A stretch of 64,000 bases of DNA, taken from Lepas anatifera. Taxonomy: Eukaryota; Arthropoda; Thecostraca; Lepadidae. Positions 10,640-20,722 of this stretch are shown here, one piece after another. The notes beneath the pieces are model-generated. The model was given only the letters and a program-made list of their open reading frames with translations. It was not told the origin of the DNA and ran no database searches. The position numbers and the translations under genes are program-made. The first letter of the stretch is position 1; every line of letters starts with the position of its first letter. The DNA lies in assembly GCA_034440635.1 (NCBI GenBank), contig JAOTON010001592.1, positions 356,001 through 420,000 on the forward strand, written 5' to 3'.

Positions 10640-10796
10640 AGTGAATGATTAACTACCCCTGTCAAGTGTTAAAAAGGAAGTGCAAAAATTAAGTTCTAGG
10701 ACTAATAAAATACCGATGAATCGGTTTCTCGACATGCTCTATCACATGGCTATCTTCAGTTAAAATCCCATTATGAAGGTGCCACATTCCCTTTAA
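10640..10796 (-). mobile_element. B-type MITE, partial copy B3
   Basis: Only one end is clear: GGCTATCTTCAGTTAAAATC followed by GAAGGTGCCACATTCCC and TTTAA at 10792-10796. This matches, inverted, the first 45 bases of B1 and B2. The other end is degenerate or missing. Confidence 0.6.
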
Positions 10797-10854
10797 TAAT
10801 AGCGATAGTGGAAGAGCGGAATAACATCGCGGTCTTCCAATTTTCACAAAGTAG

Positions 10855-10974
10855 CGCTGATAGCGGCATCAGCTTGCCAGTGTCGCGACTTATGCTATCT
10901 TAAACTTTTTTTTAGGTCAGGTCACTTGACCTGTAATGGTGACGCTGATAGCGGCATCAGCTTGCCAGTGTCGC
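10855..10974 (+). repeat. 32-bp direct repeat flanking a C-element scrap
   Basis: A 32-bp segment beginning CGCTGATAGCGGCATCAGC occurs at 10855-10886 and again at 10943-10974. The 56 bp between the copies (ACTTATGCTATC ... AGGTCAGGTCACTTGACCTG) match the interior of element C2 near 12225-12280. The two copies are identical. Confidence 0.8.
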
Positions 10975-11100
10975 AATAGTAGCGGTTGCAAACAATTTGG
11001 TAGCCCCGCCCACCTCTGTTGTCAACACTATTCCACCGGTGGGATATCTCGCGCAATCTCAGAGACGCTAACAGCGTTTTAGCACTGTATTAGGTCCGAT

Positions 11101-11442
11101 CTAGAGCGAGCCCCAGCTACTTATGGCAGTAATAGATTGTGGAAGTCCGATACCAAGTGGGATTTTCCTACCATTTCCTTTCCAACCACGTGGGAGAACC
11201 ATATCATTTCCCATTTCCTTACGACCATCTATACATGGAAAAGATGCTGATCCCAATAAGGATTCCCCAATTATTTCCTGAGCATGTATAACATTTCCAG
11301 AGCTCATCGCATCTTCTAAAAGAGAAACATATTCGTTAACGTATGTTTCGAACGTTTTAAGTCCAAAACGTAATTCTGCACAGTCAACGGCAACAACAAC
11401 ATGACACTGGAAGCTTTGCCGTTCGCAGCTGGCCCGTTCCAA
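11101..11442 (-). CDS. Unsupported 113-codon open frame
   Basis: A minus-strand frame just left of the hAT-like element. It is not repetitive, and its composition is protein-like (for example VDCAELRFGLKTFETYVNEY). No domain was recognised and no flanking splice sites were established. It could be a piece of a degenerate gene or a chance frame. Confidence 0.2.
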   Translation of the reverse strand: MERASCERQSFQCHVVVAVDCAELRFGLKTFETYVNEYVSLLEDAMSSGNVIHAQEIIGESLLGSASFPCIDGRKEMGNDMVLPRGWKGNGRKIPLGIGLPQSITAISSWGSL

Positions 11443-11589
11443 AAATTATAAATTCAATAATGCGACCCAGTGGCGGATCCAGGGGGGGCAAAAAAAGCAT
11501 TTGCCCCTCCCCCCAAAATGGAAAGCTCGGGGCAAAACTGATTTTGCCCCCAAAGCAATCGACCTCTTTTTTCCCCGACTACTTTTTAG

Positions 11590-12438
11590 TTAACACGCGC
11601 ATTGACGGGGGTCTGAGCCACTTTCGCTTTGACGAGGGCGGGTACCTGCCCCGCCCCCTACGATATCAAGAACCACGATAGGTAGCAAAAAACAGTAAAC
11701 GGCGTTGGGTAGCCCATCCACTTCTCCATCGAAAATATTTGAACCATTTTTTCAAGTCACATTTAAGGTCACGAGAGGTCAAAACATGCCGTCATAAGGA
11801 TAACATGTAAATTAAGTTTTTCGGCCATTACATCTAAATAAGTAAAGATAGAGCAGAACGACTTGAACTACATGAGTCCTCGCAGCAAGCCGAATCGAAT
11901 GATATATAATTCGACATTGCTAGGTCAAATCAAGGATTTGACCTGACCTGAGGTCAGGTCAGGATCAAATTATATAAAATGCATATCATTAGAAACGCAA
12001 AGCCAAGGCGAGTCTAATTCAGGTAAAATAAACGCTGTATCACCATCCGTTACTGAGTTATTCAGTAAAAACAATGTTTCCCTTGTATTTCCAATGGAAA
12101 GGTCATACCTCGTACCTGACCTTAGATCTCGATATCAAAAATACCGGAACATATTTTAGAGAACTTGGTGGTCCCATTATGTGATATGAGTTTCAATCGG
12201 ATAAGTTCACCCTGCTCCAACTTATGCTATCATAAACTTTTTGAGGTCAGGTCACTTGACCTGTACTGGTGACCTGACCTGAGATGACCTAACCTTAAAA
12301 TTGTTTACAGAAGTTGTAAAAATGATGAGGGAAAATGTGTGCTAAGTACGGCGGCGCGTAGCGCCGCCGTTTTTCTGCTCTCTCCGAAAAATCCCAGGGG
12401 CGGCGGGTAACCGCCCCCCCCGTCAATGCGCGTGTTAA
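11590..12438 (-). mobile_element. C-type TTAA element, copy C2 (nested in hAT)
   Basis: The left edge is TTAACACGCGCATTGACGGG at 11590 and the right edge CCCGTCAATGCGCGTGTTAA, ending at 12438. The reverse strand reads in the same order as C1 at 26199: CG-rich hairpin, GATTTTTCGGAGAGAGC, AGAAAAACGGCGGCGC, and then an AGGTCA-rich body. It lies wholly inside H1, so it is younger than H1. Confidence 0.85.
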
Positions 12439-12893
12439 AGGGAATGTGGCACCTTCACAACGTGATTTTAACTGAGATAGCCAAGTTGTAAAGCAGGTCG
12501 GAAAACCCGGTACTCCATATTTCATTTGTCTCGGAACTCGATATTTTCGTAGAAAAAAAGCTAAAACCTACCTGACACCAGCCCCCCTCAGCCCCCGTCG
12601 CCGGGCGGCCATTGTTGTGAGCTACTGGTGTGACGACATATGCCGACGTCACGATGAGCATCAGCCAATTGAATCCCTTGAAGCGTTTCAAGTATGGTAG
12701 TGGCTGCCAGATCGTGACATCATCCACAGGCTGATATTTATTTCTTTTTCTAGAGGAGTATTTTTAAAAACCAAATATTGAGCTCATTGTACATTTTTGA
12801 GAGAAATCGTGAGTGGTTTCATTATTTTTTACTAAAAGTACGCCTAATAACACTAAGTTCCAGGATTCGACCAAGGTGCCACACTCCCTTTAA
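12435..12893 (+). mobile_element. B-type MITE, copy B2 (nested)
   Basis: A 459-bp element starting TTAAAGGGAATGTGGCACCT and ending AAGGTGCCACACTCCCTTTAA. Its interior aligns with B1 throughout. Its left TTAA at 12435-12438 is the terminal TTAA of C2, the same edge-insertion arrangement as B1 on A1. Confidence 0.85.
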
Positions 12894-13156
12894 TAATCAA
12901 TATGTAGGTGTTTTAACTCTCAACTTCAAACAGAACCAGTTAAGTTTAGTGTAAATATTGGGCCTGGGATAGGAAAAAGTTATCTAGAGCCCACATTTTC
13001 CACCCTGTGATGTTTTTTTCTCTTTTTTCCTCAAATACCAAAAATTTTACCAGCGAATCTGTAGTGCAAATTTGCACTTCGGGACGTTTTTTTTTGCTTT
13101 TCAACTTTCGTTTGCCCCTCCCAAACCGACCGGCTAGATCCGCCACTGATGCGACC

Positions 13157-13710
13157 AGTGAAATTTCAACTTAAATAGGCAGAGTGACTCACCACAATAT
13201 CATAAGGTATCTAAATAGAAGCCACTGCACTGGCGCTGCAAGGAAAGCAACACTGAAAATGTAAAAATGCCGAAAGAGGACGTTGAATGCTCTTTCCTCG
13301 GTTATTCACCGGGAAGGATGGTCAAGAGATGAAGCTCAAGTCAAGTAAACGGTTCCAAAAATAGGCGAGTAAAAATTATTATTCAAGGCAGGTACAAACG
13401 TTTTTTTGAGCAGGGCCCACATCGAGCATATTTTTTCCTTATTCATATCGGGCAATGAGAAGTGAGCGAATATGCAGAAATCAGCATTACGCACATACAT
13501 TCAACATTACATGTAAGCTCTCATCAAATAATAAAGCAAATTGAAAATACATAATTTATTGATAAATGGGTTTTCGGAGTGCCTCTTCACTGTTAGCGCT
13601 CTCAGCTAGTATGGCTGAGTAATTAACGGCCGAGCTAGGCCGGGTTAATTTTTCTAATAAATCGAATAAAAGCCCAGTGTATTTGGATGTGTATTATCAA
13701 GAAAGTCCTT
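13157..13710. other. Spacer, nothing recognised
   Basis: AT-rich unique DNA. A segment at about 13676-13710 (GTATTTGGATGTGTATTATC) is similar to the right flank of the next hAT-like element at 14789. Confidence 0.4.
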
Positions 13711-13718
13711 GTATTTGG

Positions 13719-14788
13719 CATGGGCGGATCCAGGATTTTCTCAAGGAGGGGGCGAATTCAATATTTGGGGGCCCGTTGTTTGAGGAGGGGCCCTGCGACC
13801 TGGGGGCCGGGAAAAACGTTAACTGTGATGGAAATCAGCGTTTAAAAAAATATTGGCACCGGATTGGCTCAGGGGCACCAAACTAGCTCAGGGGACACTG
13901 GAATAAATCAGAGGGCATCAGATGGGCTCAAGAGGCACAATGATGGCTGAGGAGGCACCAGATCGACTTAGGGACATTAGTTTAGCTCAGGGGGCAACAT
14001 ATCTGCTCAGGGGGCACCAGATCGATCAGCCAGCGGGCCAGATCCCCTCCTAGCCCCAAGACCCCAGCAGAACAGAGTAGGGGTCTAGATTAGCTGAAGG
14101 AACACAATATCAGCTCAGGGTTCACCAGACCAGCTCAGGGGGCACTATATCATCTAAGGAAACATCAACAACTAGCTCAGGGGGCACCTGATCAGCTTAA
14201 GAGACACCATATTGGTTCAGGGGACAGTAGATCAACTCCGGGAGGCGTGAGATCAGCTCAGGGGACCCAGATCAGCTCAAAGGGCACTAAAACAGCTAAT
14301 AGAGCACCAGGCAAACTCGGAGGCATCAGACTAACTCGGAGAACATTAGATAGGTTCAAGAGGCACAATGATTTGCTCAGGGGGCACCAGATTGATTCAG
14401 GGGGCACCCGATCAGCTTAGAGGGCACGTGATCAGCTCAAGGGGCCAGAACCAGCTCAATGGGCACTAGATGAGCTCAAGGGGCACCAAATGAGCTCTGC
14501 CCGTACGATTATTGGTAACGGTGAGGCATTAGCTGGACACGAATTACGCGCCTACACTCTTCCTGGGTGCTTGGAAAGGCAACAGAATGCCCTAGCTGAC
14601 CAAACAATGTATTAAATTGTCAAAAAATAGTCTTAATCGCTAAATGCAGTCTAGTTGCATCTAGGTTCAACGCCGTATGACACTAAATTTCGAGCGGCAC
14701 AGCCCAAACGGGGTACACCGCCTAGCAGCAAAGGGCACTTCGGCACCGATGGGGGCAAGTGCCCCTTGTGCCCCTGGATCCGCCCCTG
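13719..14788 (+). mobile_element. hAT-like non-autonomous element H2
   Basis: The ends are CATGGGCGGATCCAGG and CCTGGATCCGCCCCTG, inverted to each other. The perfect 8-bp duplication GTATTTGG flanks both sides (13711-13718 and 14789-14796). The interior is mostly the CTCAGGGGGCACCAG array and carries no transposase frame. Confidence 0.85.
13868..14500 (+). repeat. AGCTCAGGGGGCACCAGATC irregular tandem array
   Basis: About 20 degenerate copies of a 27-32 bp unit centred on GCTCAGGGGGCACCAGATC, filling the interior of H2. Unit length varies, so it is an old or gene-conversion-scrambled array. Confidence 0.75.
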
Positions 14789-14796
14789 GTATTTGG

Positions 14797-17349
14797 ATGT
14801 TTACTATCAGGACTTATGCTATATGAATAAAGATGAGCGGTAACATTAAAAAATGAGAATTTTTCTCTACACAATAACAACGAGTAAGGCAATACCAGAG
14901 GAACTATTTCCTATTAAATCACTGGACAAATCGCCTCCGTAGATTACGTCTTGTATAATTTATATGATAGAATTCAATATAAAAATGCAAATAACACGTG
15001 CACGTATGTCATAAATGAAATGACCTTGTAGAAATGGTAATACGGGGAGGTTGCGATATCCCGCACACATCATTTGGTCCCTCCCAAAACTTTCGGCAGG
15101 GTACGCAAGAAGCTGAATGTGTCCATACAAGTTTAGAGATCTTGTCGATAGGTACAACATACCAATTTAGCGTGAAAAATAGAATATTAGAGACGGTTGA
15201 CTAGCCTAGACAGCTAAAGGCGGTGGAACTGGGGGGGTGCACCGGGCACGGTGCCCCCTCCTTCACTTAATCAGAAATTTTAACACTAACCCCATGGCGT
15301 TGACTGGAAAAAATGGGTTGAAAAGTCCGTGGTGCCCCTTCCCCCTTAAATTCGGACGTTCCGCCGTCACTGAGCTAAGTGCCGTCTTTAAATACAAAAA
15401 ACAAGCAGGTACTCTAACGACTTAAACATGAAAAATCCAATTTTTGCAAATACAACGCTGTATTGTTCTCTTCACCAGTGCCATCATGCTGCCGCATATA
15501 CAGAGTGCTGCTGACACAGATTAGTTGTAGATTGCCGAGTCCTGCGTAACGAGAGACGTTTTTGAGAAAAATAAGAATAAAAATTCAGTTAAGACTGCTT
15601 CTTCTGCTGTGTTTGTTCTGCAGCCACAACATAAGAGTGCAAAAGGTCTGTATGGAATAAATGCAAGAAGTTTGGAGTGGATCCAGACAGACTGGTCGAG
15701 AAGGGCATCAGCGTCATAAGCTTCAGAAATCAAGATTTTATCACCGCAGTAGTGAAATAATCATTCCTACTACTCCCGTACCTTCCCACATAACACCAGC
15801 CGAAGTCAGACAAGGCAGACCTTCCCGTCCCCTCACTTGCCCTCGGCATATTCAGGACAATAGCGTACGGTCTCCCTCGCTACCGTCGCGGGGGAGGGGA
15901 GACATTCCATGGGGTGCGGCGGCGAGAGGCAGTGGCATAGCCAGACATTTTGTAACGAGCTAAAACACATAATTTTTTCGACTGAGGAGGATCCGTAAGT
16001 CTACCTTTACATGGGAAATATGGACCAAAAATGGGGAAATAACAATATGCCATGACAATAGTTGCTGACTGCGCTACTGCATTGATGAGAGAGATGGCAC
16101 TGATACTTTTACAAAGAGCGACGCATAGTAAAGGGGTACTGTGCGCTAAGCAGGTCCGATGAATGACTCATTGGTATTACATCGGGCCCTATAAAAATCG
16201 TGCTGCAAGATACATCCATCAGCCACCGATCTGTGTTCAAGTCTTATACCGATGAACCATTTTTAGAAAATACATGGGACAATGTCGGACCCAAGCCTTA
16301 ATTCCGAGATTGCTTCATGTATTTTCTAGAACGGGGTTTGAAATATAAAGTTATTAAAACCAAAAGGGAGCATCTAACCAATGGGAAATTCCTCCTCTAG
16401 CCGACATTTCCTTTCCTTCGCTAACAGTTTTACTCTGACGTGGCAAGCTTTTGTTGCGGGAACGGCCTCTTATGACGGCATTAAAAAAGGCGGTAAATGT
16501 TTCTGAAGCCTCAAAAAAGAGTTCTAGACTTCTTGGTGAGCAACATGACCATGTGCGGTGGAAGATGCAAGGTGTAAGGGAGAGGGGGCTCAAGCCCCCT
16601 GTCCCCGAAATGTTTGAGAGCCTATAGTAAATGCATAGCCGGAGACTGTTCCGAGGCAAAGGCGGGAGAGATTTGAGCCCCGCAGCCTTCCCCTTTCCCG
16701 AACTTAAGTCCTGGATCCGCCACTGACCATGCGCCTGTATGTGTCACGCCAATTTCCTTGATGAGTGGTAGAATTAATCAACCTAAATTACAAACAAACT
16801 TCCATTTGCATTTTTCGATCTGCTTCAGGCAACAAATTGCATTGAGCCAACTCTCATTTCAAAATACAGAGTTTTACCTCGTGCTAGCGTTGAAATTTAT
16901 CATTTAAGAGGGCAACGTATCCCAGCGTTCATATATTATGCACCCATATTTAGCACCTTTGACCGTGCTATATGGCGTTAACCAAAACGCCATGTTGCCT
17001 CTTCCCTCTTTCAAACTGTTTTCAAGTGTAATGTTTTTTCTGCTTTCAAATTATTCTGGCCGTTCGCCGGAACTGCTTTCGATGGGCCTTGTGCAATGAT
17101 AAACCGAATTCGGGCCCATACAAGAAACAGAAACCAAACAAATATCAACGTTCGATCGCCCTTTATTTGGGGGTTTCAGATGAGACCGCTAACGGGTTTT
17201 AGGGCAATGATGGAGGGAGGCGTAATTAACAAGGCCAAAAATCCTGAAAATTATGATATTATCTTAAAAAATAGGGCGAAGTCGAGGGGTTTCAGGGGAG
17301 ATGGCTTTCCCCCTGGATCCGTTACCGCGTGGCACCACCAAATAGATAT
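14797..17349. other. Repeat remnants and spacer
   Basis: A short GC-rich inverted segment lies at about 15218-15375 (GGCGGTGGAACTGGGG ... CGTTCCGCCGTC). Another hAT-type right end, CCTGGATCCGCCACTG, lies at about 16712-16727, and a similar GGATCC end near 17311. Nothing protein-coding is supported. A 13-bp inverted pair, TAGAAAATACATG with CATGTATTTTCTA, lies at about 16264-16330. Confidence 0.4.
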
Positions 17350-17762
17350 TAATTCACTATAGACGGCTCCAGGGAGGCAAATGAGAACACTTCCCTCCCC
17401 ATCGATTCTCAGTACCTCCTGAAATAGTCAGGCATCCCACTGAAAGGTAGATGGCTACCCCCTGAAGGATCACTTCCCCCAAGATACGAGTATGGGCGCC
17501 CCCATGAAGGATTTGGCGCCCACCCGAAAATTTGTGCCGTCCAAAAGTGACGCAACCCTGGCCCAGATGGCACATCCACCCCTGAAAAAGTCGATGACCC
17601 CACCCTGAAACGTTTCTTTCCACTCCCCGCAGGATGCATATATCGGCACCTCCACGGTAGGGTTTGGCGCCTACTCAATAGGTTTTGACGTCCAAAAGTG
17701 CGCCGACCGCATGGCCTGGATGCCGCAACCTTCCTTTCCCATTAAGAAATCCTGGATCCGAA
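17350..17762 (+). mobile_element. hAT-like MITE H4, degenerate
   Basis: The left edge is GGCTCCAGGGAGGC and the right edge AAATCCTGGATCCG. The interior (GGATGC, ATCGGCACC, TAGGGTTTGGCGCCTAC, TAGGTTTT, GTCCAAAAG) matches the interior of H3 at 36328-36559. No clean target duplication was seen; the right end abuts the AATATT satellite. Confidence 0.55.
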
Positions 17763-18830
17763 GCTTGAATTGTAATATTGATAATTAGTGTAAATTAGTT
17801 CATTTTTCGATATCATTATCTAACATTGATACAATGTTAACACAATATTGAGCTGCAATATTACATTTCAACATAAATTCAACATTGAAACAAAAGCGAG
17901 AAAATATTGGTCTAGAATATTGTGTTTCAACATTCAAAAATATTTTTTCAATATCCAAGTATGGATGAAAAAGCTTGGATTGTAATATTGATAACCAATG
18001 TAAATTAGTTCATTTTTTGACATCACCCAGCATTGATATAATGTCAACACAATATTGAGGTGTAATATTATATTTCAACATAATTTCAACATTGAAACAA
18101 GAGTGAGAACATATCGGCCTGTAATATTGTACTTCAACATTAGAAAAACATATTTCCAATATCGAAATAATAATAGAAAAGCTTGGATTGTAATGTTGAT
18201 AATCAATGAAAATTAGTTCATTTTTCGAGATTACCTAACATTGATGCAATATTTACACAATATCGAGCTAAAATATTATAGGTATGTCAACATAACTTCG
18301 ACATTGAAACAAGATCAAGAAAATATTGGTCTGGAATATTGTGCTTTAACATTCAAAAAACGTATTTTCAATACAATGTCAACACAATATTGATCTGTAG
18401 TATTATATTTCAACCTAATTTCAACATTGAAACAAGAGTGAGAACATGTCGGCCTGTAATGTTGTGCTTCAACATTAATAAAATAATATTGATAATAAAT
18501 GAAATTTAGTTCATTTTTCGACATTACCTAACATTGATGCAATATTTACACAATATTGAGCTAAAATATTATATGTCAACATAAATTCGACATTGAAAGA
18601 AGAGCGAGAAAATGTCGGTCTGGAATATTGTGCTTTAACATTCAAAAAACGTATTTTCAATATTGAAATGAGAAGGAAAAAACATGGAAAGCTAATATTA
18701 ATTATCAACGAAAAATAGACCATTTCTCAACATTTCTAATATTGATACAATGTTATAACAATATTGAATACCAATATTGGATTTCAACCTTTAATAAATA
18801 TTGATCAATATCGATACAATATTCGTTTCC
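17763..18830 (+). repeat. About 210-bp AATATT-rich satellite
   Basis: Successive units start AAGCTTGGATTGTAATATTG at 17761, 17971 and 18179 (spacing 210 and 208), with further degenerate copies to 18780. Each contains CACAATATTGAG, TTTCAACAT and CGAGAAAATATTGGTC landmarks. The right edge is TTTCCGCTAGGG, the inverse of the left edge of the satellite at 1446. Confidence 0.8.
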
Positions 18831-18835
18831 GCTAG

Positions 18836-19797
18836 GGTGACGCGGCGCAGCACCGCAGTTGAGGGCTCTACGTCTCCCCCATCATTTTCCCACCATCCCT
18901 GAAATGTTACCCCGGTCACCCAAGGTCACGTCACCAGGCGAGGTCAACCAAGGTCACCTCACTTCAACTTCTGAGCTCTATAAGAGCTAAACTTCGAAGT
19001 TGATTGGTTTGAAACTTCCTACACTTTATCACCCCTCTAGGGTCTACAAGGTGTATATCGGGGACTTTTCGATTTCTTGACTTAAGGTCAGGTCACGAGG
19101 TGACCTCTCCCATTGAAAAACACATGGGGAAAGCTGTCTTATGATCTAAAAATCACAAAAACGATTGCAAATGCTCAGCTTGCACAGAAAGCGTTCTTGG
19201 ACACCCTTTCACGGATCCCAGGGGCCATATTTGCCTTTTGACCTCGCCGAGATCATCAAAGGTCACCAGGGGGTGAAAAACAGTATTTTGACAATAACTT
19301 TTGACCTAATTAAACTAGAGAGCTGAATCAAACATCATCGTGTATGTCTTGTCACGCGCTTTCATTTGATATACGGCAAGGTCACATTCTGACCTTTCGT
19401 TACCTCAGGTCATATTAGGTCACGAGGTGACCTCTGGAGGTCAAACCACTTGCGGGAGGTCTTTACGTTCCACATAGCGGAAAAAGGTCTGGCATTTTGC
19501 TATCAAATGTACTTTACCAGATTTCAATAGCTCTAATGGCATAAGAGTTATGCCCAGTTTGCTTAATTATTGCATATTTGAGTGAAATTAGTCGGTCTTG
19601 ACCTAAATTGACCTCTGGAGGTCAGACCATTGACCTGAGCGCTTAAACATGTGAGGCAATTTCTTACTGAATTCACGCGAGCTTTCTAATGCACTTTGCA
19701 GATTTGCGATAACCCCCATATTTTCGGAGTTAGAGGGGCTATCGATGGCCCCCGGTGGGGCGAAGGTGGCGCCGGACCCCCGGTGGGGCGCGGGCTA
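18836..19797 (+). mobile_element. A-type element, copy A4 lacking its left tip
   Basis: It aligns with A1 from the GCGGCGCAGCACCG block to the right end (GGTGGGGCGCGGG followed by CTAA instead of TTAA). It is clearly more diverged than A1-A3. The left about 60 bp, including the outer hairpin, are missing and replaced by the AATATT satellite. Confidence 0.75.
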
Positions 19798-20057
19798 ACC
19801 TTCGCACCGGTGGGGGTTTTTGAACACCCCTCGGATTTTTCCGGCGGCACGAAAAACGACGGTGCAAAGCGCTGCCGTACTTGGCACACCTTATCCTCGA
19901 TCAATTCCGCAACTTTCCCCAAAATTTTTAAGGTAGGGTCATTTCAGTCCAGGTCACCAAAGCAAGTCAAGTGACCTCACCTCCAAAATGTTTAAGGTGG
20001 CATAAGTAAGAAATGAGTGAATCGATCTATTTGAAACTTATACCACAAAATGGGCCC
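19794..20057 (+). mobile_element. D-type TTAA element, left part (D1)
   Basis: It begins CTAACCTTCGCACCGGTGGG, sharing the degenerate TTAA with the end of A4. The hairpin GGGGGTTTTTGAACACCCC, GGATTTTTCCGGCGGCACG, AAAAACGACGG and TGACCT-rich sequence follow. It is cut at about 20057 by the start of a second D copy. Confidence 0.6.
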
Positions 20058-20722
20058 TGGGCCTTCGCCCGGGTGGGGGTCAATTTAGACCCCCTCGGGT
20101 TTTTCTGAAGTGACCAAAAACGGTGGCGCGCAGCGCCGCCAAACTTAGTCCAGCTGTTCCTACATCATTTTTACACCTTTCCTGAAAATTTTAGCTCAAG
20201 GTCACATCAGGTCATCTCACCAGGCCAGGTGAAGTGACCTCACCTCAAAAAATGCTTAGGACTGCATAACTAAAAGGAGGGACAATCGATCAAGTTGAAA
20301 CTCATAACACATATTGAGCCCACCAGGAGCTACAACATTATTCTGGGATTTTTAATATTGGTGACCTAAGGTCATGTGCAGAGCATGACCTCCCCATTGT
20401 AAATACATGGGAAAATCACGGAATGAGCTTTTCTCCGTAAGTATGGATGGAATCAACTTCAAACATCGGTTACGACTTGCCATCTTAGCCCATTTCTGAA
20501 GCTGATACCAAAAATCTTGACTTGTGACCTTTGAAAGGTCACCTTAGGTCAAATAATCATTTTTTGATGTTTTCCCCTATAAATTTTGAATAAAAAAGAA
20601 ATAACTTTAATTTTGTCACCAATGTGTTTGCATGGTCACTGCAAGTCAAATGATATACATCATGACTATACCAGGTCAAGTAAGGTCAGACCATTGACCT
20701 GGGTCAGGTCAAAGCTTAACGG
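20058..20722 (+). mobile_element. D/E-type TTAA element, 5' two thirds (D2)
   Basis: It begins GCCTTCGCCCGGGTGGGGG, with hairpin GGGGGTCAATTTAGACCCCC, then CGGGTTTTTCTGAAGTGACC, AAAAACGGTGGCGCGC and AGGTCA-rich sequence. The reverse complement of this segment forms the host sequence of the retrotransposon nest at 30932-33638. That comparison fixes the retrotransposon insertion point. Confidence 0.7.

Larger units (their letters stand above)
11468..13148 (+). mobile_element. hAT-like non-autonomous element H1 with nested insertions
   Basis: It starts CAGTGGCGGATCCAGG and ends with the inverted CTAGATCCGCCACTG. It is flanked by the perfect 8-bp duplication ATGCGACC at 11460-11467 and 13149-13156. 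An 8-bp duplication with ends starting CAG is characteristic of hAT transposons. Without the two nested TTAA elements (11590-12893) the original insert would be about 380 bp and has no transposase frame. Confidence 0.85.
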
